Shown in pieces: positions 1 through 5,733 of a DNA stretch of 12,044 nt (its first letter is position 1; every line of letters starts with the position of its first letter). The notes below the pieces were generated by a model that was given only the letters and a program-made list of their open reading frames with translations, was not told the DNA's origin and ran no database searches. Origin of the DNA: Clostridia bacterium (lineage in GTDB: Bacteria > Bacillota > Clostridia > UMGS1810); NCBI GenBank assembly GCA_017549745.1, contig JAFYUA010000250.1, positions 1-12,044 on the forward strand, written 5' to 3'. A program made the position numbers and the translations under genes.

Positions 1-1535
1 GTGCGTTATGAGATGGTAGCGCGCAAATATTCTGCGCCAATCCTCTGAATTTTGCATCAGATGTATCCATGCAGACGGTGTCTGCCATAGAGGAAAATAC
101 CGAGCTCTATGAGGGTCTCAAGGTGAGCAGCTCGCCTGTGCGCAACTATGTGCATGGCACTTTAGCCGCTCACATTCTCGGCAGAGTGGATATCATCTAT
201 CAGGAGGAATATGAAAAGCTCAAGGGCGAAGGCTATGGGCTCAACTCCGTCATTGGTAAAGACGGCATGGAGAAAATCTTAGAAAAACAAATCAAAGGCA
301 CTGACGGTAAAAAGAGCGTTTCTCTCAGTGTGGGTGAAGACCCCAAGGTAACTGAGGTTGCGGCAGTGGCAGGCAATAACGCCATGCTCACCATCGACAT
401 TGACCTTCAAAAAACTGCCGAAAAGGCTCTCAAAGATACCATCGATTCCATCAGGGCAAACAGCTGGAAGAAGACAGACAATGCCGGCAGTGATGTTGGC
501 GGTGGCTCTGTTGTTGTTCAGGATGTTGAAACAGGCGAAATTCTTGCAATGGCAAGTTATCCTGATTTTGACCCCGACAATTTCACCCGTGATTATACCT
601 CTCTCAGCAAAGATAAATCCAATCCGCTTCTCAATCGTGCCATCAGTGGTATATATCCCCCCGGCTCAGTGTTCAAAATGCTCACAACCATAGCCGCCCT
701 TGAAGAAAAGGTAGTTTCTGACTCCACCATCATCGTGGACGAGGGTGTGTATGAATACTATGACCAGAAATTCAACTGCTGGACATACACCGAAAACGGC
801 TCTACTCATGGCCCCATGGATGCTGCCAATGCTCTCAAAAATTCATGTAACTATTATTACTATGAAGTTGGCAAACGCCTCGGCGTGCAAAAGCTTGTGG
901 AATACGGCAAAAAAATGAACCTTGGGCAAAAGACAGGCATAGAGCTTGAGGGCGAGGTAAGCGGCGTGCTTGCAAGTGAAGAATACAAAAAAATGAATTT
1001 CGACGAAATCTGGTATCCGGGTGACACACTCCAGATGGCAATCGGTCAGTCATACAACTTGTTCACACCCTTGCAGCTTGTGGGTTATACTGCCACCATA
1101 GCCAATCGGGGCACCATATATCAGCCGTATCTCACCAAATGTATACGCAACAGCGCAACGGGCAAAATAATATCAGAGTCAGCTCCAAAGGTGAAAAACA
1201 AAGTGAGCATAAGTGATTCTACCTACAACGCAGTCACACTCGGCATGCGCCTTGTAAGCTATGACGGCACAGCTTCATCTGTATTTGGCGACTATCCCAT
1301 AGAAACCTGCAGCAAAACAGGTTCTGCACAGATAACGGGCGGCAGTGCAAATGGTGTTTTCGTGTCATATGCACCATATCAGAATCCGCGCATTGCAATA
1401 TCCATCGTCATAGAAAATGCAGGCTCAGGAAGCGTGACCGCTCCAATTGCAAAGGCAATATACAACGAATATTTCAAGCTCAATCCCGAGGCTTCCCAGG
1501 ATATCCGCACAAAAGATAATTCGTTAATTTCATGA
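1..1535 (+). CDS. mrdA: Penicillin-binding protein 2-type transpeptidase (class B PBP), 5' end outside window, apparent frameshift
   Basis: This is a class B PBP, a DD-transpeptidase that cross-links peptidoglycan outside the membrane; in the elongasome it works with RodA and MreBCD. The N-terminal membrane anchor lies off the window. Counting from the ATG at 69, the end of the dimerisation domain is at about 1-100 (NYVHGTLAAHILG, GKDGMEKILE). The transpeptidase domain has SVFK (S200, K203), SCN (S259-N261) and KTG (K416-G418), so all three active-site motifs are intact. The ATG at 69 is not the native start: PBP2-like residues NPLNFASDVS lie upstream in the same frame, behind an in-frame TGA at 9-11. 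The preceding conserved stretch (RYEMVARKYS) is in another frame. Downstream are a MinD-like gene and mgsA, the usual companions of mrdA in Clostridia, which favours PBP2 over SpoVD/PBP3 types. Family call is strong; the exact symbol is less certain. Confidence 0.88.
31..48 (+). other. Apparent -1 frameshift within the PBP2 gene
   Basis: Frame 1 from base 1 reads V-R-Y-E-M-V-A-R-K-Y-S-A and then stops at TGA 46-48. Frame 3 from about base 36 reads A-N-P-L-N-F-A-S-D-V-S-M and continues into the 488-residue PBP frame. Joined, the two pieces give a continuous PBP2-like segment. The break falls at gcgcc (34-38); restoring one base, for example gcg-gcc, would rejoin the frames. It may be a sequencing or assembly error at a contig edge, or a real mutation. 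Nearby slippery sequence or a stimulatory structure for programmed frameshifting is not evident. Confidence 0.7.
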
Positions 1536-1612
1536 AATTTTAATGTTTGTTTTGTGCAAAAAATATATGGACAAATTTGACAATTTGTGTTAAAATATGA
1601 GGAGTGATATAT

Positions 1613-2404
1613 ATGGCAAGTATTATTGCAATAATTTCGGGCAAAGGCGGCAGTGGCAAGACCACTGTAGCTGTCAATCTTGCATCACATCTTGCTTTTA
1701 TCGGCAAGCGCACTCTGATTATTGATACAGGCTTTGGCATCAGAAATGATGACATACCGCTCAGCCGCACCGATGAACTACTATATAACTTAGGTGATAT
1801 CATATCAGGTGAGGCAGAATTTGATGATGCTGTCATATCAGGTGGTGATAATTCCCCCGATTTTGTGGGTGCATCACTTGGCTGTGTGCCCCAGCATTTC
1901 GAGACTCAGTTTGAGCGCATGCTTGACAAAATATCTCATCGCTATGATTTCATTGTGCTCGATGCTCCGGCATCGGTTGGCCGCGAATTTGACGCATGCT
2001 GCAATGCATCTGACACCGTGATAGCGGTGTCGGGCGAAGACGCTTTGTCGCGCCAAAACACCTCGCTATGCTTAAGCCGCATAACCAATGCAGATTCCAA
2101 AGAGTTTTATCTTGTTCTCAACAGGGTAAGATTTGACTCGTCAGATTCTTCGCCATATTGTGAGGACATTGCCGATGAAGTCGGCGCAAGAGTAATTGGC
2201 ATCATCCGTGAGGATGAATTTGTTCGCCATAGCCTGGAGACAGGTGACCCAATTGTCAGATATGATACATATGCAGGCAGGGAGCTTGAAAACTTATCCC
2301 GCCGTTTATGTAATGAATATATCAATCCTTCAAGCAATATGCTCACTGAGCGATTGTTTGAAAAAAACAGACTAATCTTAAAAACACAACGAGGAGGGTT
2401 TTAA
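1613..2404 (+). CDS. MinD-like ParA-family ATPase with degenerate Walker A' motif
   Basis: This 263-residue protein belongs to the MinD/ParA deviant-Walker P-loop ATPases, which dimerise on ATP and bind membrane or DNA. The P-loop GKGGSGKTT (10-18) has both the signature Lys11 and Lys16. The next motif, IIDTGFGIRNDD (36-47), aligns without gaps to E. coli MinD VIDFDIGLRNLD, but the catalytic Asp40 is Gly (codon ggc at 1730-1732). The MinD DSPAG switch is DAPAS (117-121). The C-terminal segment NMLTERLFEKNRLILK could form an amphipathic membrane-targeting helix as in MinD. The ATG at 1613 was chosen because GAGGAG at 1599-1604 lies 8 nt upstream; an in-frame GTG at 1604 overlaps that SD. It lies 77 bp after the PBP gene and 1 bp before mgsA, probably in one operon. 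No minC or minE is adjacent. A strict MinD function is uncertain, so no symbol is given. Confidence 0.8.
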   Translation: MASIIAIISGKGGSGKTTVAVNLASHLAFIGKRTLIIDTGFGIRNDDIPLSRTDELLYNLGDIISGEAEFDDAVISGGDNSPDFVGASLGCVPQHFETQFERMLDKISHRYDFIVLDAPASVGREFDACCNASDTVIAVSGEDALSRQNTSLCLSRITNADSKEFYLVLNRVRFDSSDSSPYCEDIADEVGARVIGIIREDEFVRHSLETGDPIVRYDTYAGRELENLSRRLCNEYINPSSNMLTERLFEKNRLILKTQRGGF

Positions 2405-2405
2405 T

Positions 2406-2819
2406 TTGAATATCGCATTAATCGCACATGACAAAAAGAAAGAGCTTATGGTTCAGTTCTGCATAGCCTACAAAGGTATTTTTGCCAAGCACAATCTCAT
2501 TGCCACGGGTACCACAGGCGGTCTTATTATTGATGCCACAGGCCTTAATGTACACAAATTTCTCTCCGGTACACAGGGCGGCGACCAGCAGATTGGTGCC
2601 AGAATTGCATACAATGAGATAGACCTCGTGCTTTTCTTCCGTGATCCTCTCACAGGTCAGAGCAATGAGCCCGATGTAGAGCCGCTTTTGAAGCTTTGTG
2701 ATATTCATAATGTTCCCATTGCTACCAACATTGCCACCGCCGAAGTTCTCATCAGAGGTCTCGACAGAGGCGATATGGACTGGAGAGATATTGTAAACCC
2801 CAAAAACAGCAAGTTCTGA
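2406..2819 (+). CDS. mgsA: Methylglyoxal synthase
   Basis: MgsA converts dihydroxyacetone phosphate to methylglyoxal and phosphate, a cytosolic bypass of lower glycolysis used when phosphate is short or sugar phosphates build up. The 137 residues align over their whole length with E. coli and B. subtilis MgsA: IALIAHDKKK at the N-terminus (H8, E. coli H19), phosphate-binding ATGTTGG (33-39), GGDQQIGA (catalytic D60, E. coli D71), FFRDPL (D80, E. coli D91) and PDV (D90, E. coli D101). The usual His98 is replaced by Asn87 (codon aat, 2664-2666), where E. coli and B. subtilis have PH(D/E)PDV. Start is TTG at 2406, supported by GAGGAGG at 2391-2397 and by the family N-terminus; it begins 1 bp after the MinD-like stop, suggesting coupled translation. 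mgsA is a usual last gene of the clostridial mre/min cluster. Confidence 0.95.
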   Translation: MNIALIAHDKKKELMVQFCIAYKGIFAKHNLIATGTTGGLIIDATGLNVHKFLSGTQGGDQQIGARIAYNEIDLVLFFRDPLTGQSNEPDVEPLLKLCDIHNVPIATNIATAEVLIRGLDRGDMDWRDIVNPKNSKF

Positions 2820-2833
2820 TTTTAAAATTATTA

Positions 2834-2875
2834 AACCCCCTGATATGGCACTGTGCCATATCAGGGGGTTTTGTT
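2834..2875. terminator. Strong bidirectional intrinsic terminator
   Basis: AACCCCCTGATATGGCA (2834-2850) pairs perfectly with TGCCATATCAGGGGGTT (2854-2870), with a 3-nt gap that can itself close. T residues follow on the plus strand (2869-2872). A-rich sequence precedes on the plus strand (2823-2835), which gives T-rich sequence after the hairpin on the minus strand. It sits between convergent mgsA and the CDF gene, whose stop codon begins at 2876, so it can serve both. Confidence 0.92.
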
Positions 2876-4043
2876 AGTTTGCAGAGCTTTTGTCAATTGT
2901 TATAACGCAATTGTATTCACTGTTTATTCCCTTTACCTTCTCTTCAATCAGTTCTTTAAGTGTTGAATCACTGATTTTTATTTCATATGGTGCTACACAG
3001 TCGAACACGAGATTGGTGTGAGTGCTGCCTTGCACCACTCTCAGATCATGTATGGTGAGCGATGCATCTATTTGAGTCACCACATCTTCTATGAGCCTTC
3101 GCAAGTTCTGGGTGCTGGTATCATTAGTCACCACAGGGTCAAAATGCACAATCAGATGCAGCCCTATTTCTTCGAGCATATCTCTCTCAATGTTATCTAT
3201 CACATCATGAGTCTCTATCACATCTTCTTCTGCTGCCATCTCCACATGCACGCTGGCAAATTTTCGGCATGGGCCGTAATCGTGCACAATAAGGTCATGC
3301 ATGCCAAGCACACCTGGGTAGGAGAGGATTTTGGTCTTTATGCTTTCAATATATTCAGGATTCGGAGCATTGCCAAGCATGGGGTCAATGGTATCTTTCA
3401 CAATGCCAAAACCGCTTGTGAGAATAAATATCGACACCCCCACACCCATCCAGCCGTCGAGGTCTACGCCAAAGATGTGTGAGAAAATAGCCGACACCAA
3501 AACTGCCGTTGTTGCTATCACATCATTGCGGCTGTCAGCAGAAGCTGCAAGCAGAGCCTTTGAATTGATTTTGCCTCCGGCGTATCTGTTAAATGCCATC
3601 ATCCAAAGCTTGAGTACTATTGAGAGAATAAGCACCAAACCCAAAGGAAAGCTAAAGACGATGATAGCGGGATTTAATATTTTTTCTATGCCCGACTTGA
3701 AAAGTTCTATGCCAATTACGATAATGAGCACTGCAATTCCCATTGCCGCGAGATATTCATATCTGCCATGCCCGTAGGGGTGCTCCTTGTCGGCAGGTTT
3801 TTCAGATAGCCTGAATCCAATCAGGCTGATTATGCTTGATGCCGCATCGGTGAAATTGTTTACTGCATCTGCCACGATTGCCACCGAAGAGCTCATAATG
3901 CCAATGATTATTTTTGCGGCAAAAAGCAAAATATTGCACACAATTCCCACAATCCCCGAAAGCTTGCCATATGCCGCGCGCACTTTTGGGTCAGCGGTCT
4001 CGTCATGGTTTGCAACAAATTTTCTTATTAAAAGCTTTGTCAT
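2874..4043 (-). CDS. Cation diffusion facilitator (CDF) divalent metal exporter
   Basis: CDF transporters export divalent metals (Zn, Fe, Mn or Cd) from the cytosol by proton antiport as homodimers. From the chosen ATG (389 aa) there are about six membrane segments between residues 30 and 215. The site-A metal ligands are visible as ADAVNNFTD in TM2 (D59, N62/N63, D66) and ADSRND in TM5 (D170, D174). The HPYGHGRYEY motif lies at 88-97. A cytosolic ferredoxin-like domain spans about 225-305 (HDLIVHDYG, then IVHFDP). A further segment at about 310-386 (IHDLRVVQG, VITID) resembles a second copy. Asp-rich sites suggest Fe/Mn/Zn breadth, but the metal cannot be fixed. The ATG at 4043 fits the family N-terminus (MTKLLIRKF) and lies 7 nt after the yitT-like stop, with AGAGGTG about 12 nt upstream. 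A GTG at 4058 (394 aa) overlapping the upstream gene by 8 bp is the alternative, but its SD would be too close. Confidence 0.93.
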   Translation of the reverse strand: MTKLLIRKFVANHDETADPKVRAAYGKLSGIVGIVCNILLFAAKIIIGIMSSSVAIVADAVNNFTDAASSIISLIGFRLSEKPADKEHPYGHGRYEYLAAMGIAVLIIVIGIELFKSGIEKILNPAIIVFSFPLGLVLILSIVLKLWMMAFNRYAGGKINSKALLAASADSRNDVIATTAVLVSAIFSHIFGVDLDGWMGVGVSIFILTSGFGIVKDTIDPMLGNAPNPEYIESIKTKILSYPGVLGMHDLIVHDYGPCRKFASVHVEMAAEEDVIETHDVIDNIERDMLEEIGLHLIVHFDPVVTNDTSTQNLRRLIEDVVTQIDASLTIHDLRVVQGSTHTNLVFDCVAPYEIKISDSTLKELIEEKVKGINSEYNCVITIDKSSAN

Positions 4044-4050
4044 ATTACAA

Positions 4051-4890
4051 TCATACACCTCTGAATCCGCGACCTATAATCTCACTGCTTGTTGTGATGA
4101 TTATAAATGCATGGGGGTCAATCTCTTTGATTCTTCTTCTGAGCTTTATTGCCTCAATTCTTCGGCACACAGTGTGTATCATGGCTTTTCCGTCGCCGGT
4201 ATATTGACCTGTGGCTTCGCAAGCAGTAGCACCGTGGTGCATGTGTTTTATAATATATTCTGTTACTTCTTCTTTTTTGGAAGTAATCACAACAAAATAT
4301 TTGCAACTGTTGAGACTTTCTATGATGCCGTCAACTATATATGCTTTTGCAAAAAGACCAAGCATGGAAAACAGGCCGGTCCTGATATCAAACACCACAA
4401 ATGATGACGCCGCCACGAGGAAGTCGGTAAAAAGCAGCGCATTACCAACATTGATTGATGTGTATTTTTTGAGTATCAGAGCCGCAATGTCAGTGCCGCC
4501 CGATGATGCTTCGCAATCAAAAATTATAGCCGAGCCGATTCCCGTGAGCAGCATTGCATACACAAGCTCCAAAAGCGCATCGTTTGTCAGTGGCTTTGAA
4601 AGAGGGCACACAATTTCAAGCACATAGATGATGGCAGAATAAACCATACTGCAATATATTGTTTTTGCGCCTGTCTTTCTGCCCAGGAATAAAAATCCAA
4701 GCAGGAGCATTGCAATGTTGAGTATCCATATCCATGCACCGGGGGTTATGGGAGTGATTTGTGCAAGAATGGTGCCAATACCTGTTACGCCGCCATTTGA
4801 AAAGCCGTTTGGGATTTTAAAGAAATAAACGCCCAAAGAGAGCAAAATAATACCAACATGCATCATAAGTATTTTTTGTGTTTTTTTCAT
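4051..4890 (-). CDS. YitT-family membrane protein (DUF161/DUF2179)
   Basis: This 279-residue integral membrane protein belongs to the YitT family, whose transport substrate is not established. Hydrophobic segments lie at about 8-24, 35-46, 52-70, 76-95, 108-125 and 150-190. Family motifs are SNGGVTGIGT (31-40) and SSGGTDIAALIL (129-140), followed by the YTSINVGN loop. The cytosolic C-terminal DUF2179-type domain covers about 195-275, with the conserved HGATACEATGQYTGDGK stretch and EIDPHAFI (256-263). GGGGG at 4899-4903 (read on the minus strand) lies 8 nt before the ATG. The gene shares a transcript with the CDF gene, whose start is 7 nt beyond this stop. The pairing suggests an ion or metal-related job, but that is inference only. 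Several paralogues per genome are usual in Clostridia, so no symbol is assigned. Confidence 0.92.
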   Translation of the reverse strand: MKKTQKILMMHVGIILLSLGVYFFKIPNGFSNGGVTGIGTILAQITPITPGAWIWILNIAMLLLGFLFLGRKTGAKTIYCSMVYSAIIYVLEIVCPLSKPLTNDALLELVYAMLLTGIGSAIIFDCEASSGGTDIAALILKKYTSINVGNALLFTDFLVAASSFVVFDIRTGLFSMLGLFAKAYIVDGIIESLNSCKYFVVITSKKEEVTEYIIKHMHHGATACEATGQYTGDGKAMIHTVCRRIEAIKLRRRIKEIDPHAFIIITTSSEIIGRGFRGV

Positions 4891-4922
4891 TATATGTACC
4901 CCCGATTAAAATATTCTTTTTG

Positions 4923-4951
4923 ATTATAGCATAGATGCTGGCTGTTTTCAA
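4923..4951 (-). promoter_or_regulatory. Sigma-A promoter for the yitT-like/CDF operon
   Basis: Read on the minus strand, TTGAAA (4951-4946) is followed after exactly 17 nt by TATAAT (4928-4923). The predicted start is near 4916, about 26 nt before the ATG, with the SD in between. The promoter begins just after the hpf terminator, which insulates the two transcription units. Confidence 0.8.
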
Positions 4952-4962
4952 CAGGCAAAAGC

Positions 4963-4997
4963 AAAAAAACACACGCAAGGAAATTCCCTTGCGTGTG
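4963..4997 (-). terminator. Intrinsic terminator of hpf
   Basis: CACACGCAAGG (4970-4980) and CCTTGCGTGTG (4987-4997) form an 11-bp stem with a 6-nt loop. On the minus strand the hairpin is followed by seven T (complement of A 4963-4969). It starts 9 nt after the hpf stop codon. Confidence 0.9.
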
Positions 4998-5005
4998 CCA
5001 AAATT

Positions 5006-5527
5006 TTATGATAATTCAATCAAGCCATAGTTGCCGTCTTTTCGTTTATATACCACTTCTTTGTCGAGAGTCTCGCTATTGCTGAAAATGTAAAACTCAT
5101 GACCGAGAAGGTTCATCTGGAGTATAGCTTCCTCCGGACTCATGGGCTTGCTTTCATACTTTTTGGTTTTCACAATTTTGAATTCGTGTTCTTCATCATA
5201 GTCACCAAATTCTGCAGGAGAGTCAAAGGCGCCTTCTCTGAGTTTTTTCTCAAGTCGGGTTTTTTGCTTTCTGATTTGTCTTTCAAGCACATCAACCACT
5301 CTGTCGATAGCTGCATACATATCTGCATCTCTGACTTCAGCTCTGAAAATCATACCTTCGTGATATATGGTCACTTCGATGATGTGGTCATCTTTTTGCA
5401 CAGACAAAGTAACCTGAGCAGTTGATTCGTCGGCAAAGAACTTGTCAAGCTTAGATAGCTTTTTGTCAGCATAGCTCTTGAGACCGTCTGTAACAGTGAT
5501 TTTTCTGCCGGTAGTTGTGATTTTCAT
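5006..5527 (-). CDS. hpf: Ribosome hibernation-promoting factor, long form
   Basis: Long HPF binds the 30S decoding region and pairs two 70S ribosomes into inactive 100S dimers in stationary phase or stress. The 173 residues show the N-terminal HPF/YfiA domain at about 1-98 (MKITTTGRKITVTDGL, then YAAIDRVVDVLERQIRKQK). An acidic linker follows at about 100-128. The C-terminal homodimerisation domain is at about 128-173 (KPMSPEEAILQMNLLGHEF and YRRKDG-like YKRKDGNYGLI). The length matches the long form of Bacillota, not the roughly 95-residue proteobacterial form. AAGGAG (5542-5537) is 9 nt upstream of the ATG. The gene is monocistronic, with its own promoter and terminator, and divergent from pgcA. 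No SigB-like or SigH-like promoter was recognised. Confidence 0.96.
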   Translation of the reverse strand: MKITTTGRKITVTDGLKSYADKKLSKLDKFFADESTAQVTLSVQKDDHIIEVTIYHEGMIFRAEVRDADMYAAIDRVVDVLERQIRKQKTRLEKKLREGAFDSPAEFGDYDEEHEFKIVKTKKYESKPMSPEEAILQMNLLGHEFYIFSNSETLDKEVVYKRKDGNYGLIELS

Positions 5528-5598
5528 AAAATCAGCTCCTTTATGTGATTGTGCAATACAAACCGCTTGCGACGATTTATATTATCTTTGGTAGATTT

Positions 5599-5627
5599 AT
5601 TATATCACAAAACAACCAAAACTACAA
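5599..5627 (-). promoter_or_regulatory. Probable hpf promoter (extended -10)
   Basis: On the minus strand TTGTAG (5627-5622) lies 17 nt upstream of TATAAT (5604-5599). A TGa directly before the -10 makes it an extended -10. The -35 matches the consensus only in its first half. The predicted leader is about 65 nt. Confidence 0.65.
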
Positions 5628-5650
5628 TAGGATTATTGATAATTTTTATG

Positions 5651-5679
5651 TTGATTTTCACAAAAAAGTGTTGTATAAT
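5651..5679 (+). promoter_or_regulatory. Sigma-A promoter for pgcA
   Basis: TTGATT (5651-5656) and a perfect TATAAT (5674-5679) are separated by 17 nt. The predicted start is near 5686, about 48 nt before the ATG. It diverges from the hpf promoter, with about 23 bp between the two -35 boxes. Confidence 0.75.
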
Positions 5680-5733
5680 ATATATTTAGAGGGCATATCT
5701 CTCTGTATATAATAACAAGAAAGGAAGCATCAT

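Noticed and set aside
1571..1588. AT-rich inverted repeat ACAAATT/AATTTGT between the PBP gene and the MinD-like gene
   Set aside because: A 7-bp stem with one G-C pair and no T-run is not a credible terminator, and it could arise by chance in AT-rich spacer.
1568..1596. Possible promoter upstream of the MinD-like gene: TGGACA, 17 nt, TAAAAT with an upstream TG
   Set aside because: The predicted start near 1603 would remove most of the SD at 1599-1604, so it would not give a well-translated transcript. The gene is more simply read from the upstream PBP operon.
3787..4404. Plus-strand open frame of 205 codons across the CDF/yitT-like junction
   Set aside because: It spans two well-supported minus-strand membrane protein genes and reads as their complement, with no SD or recognisable domain.
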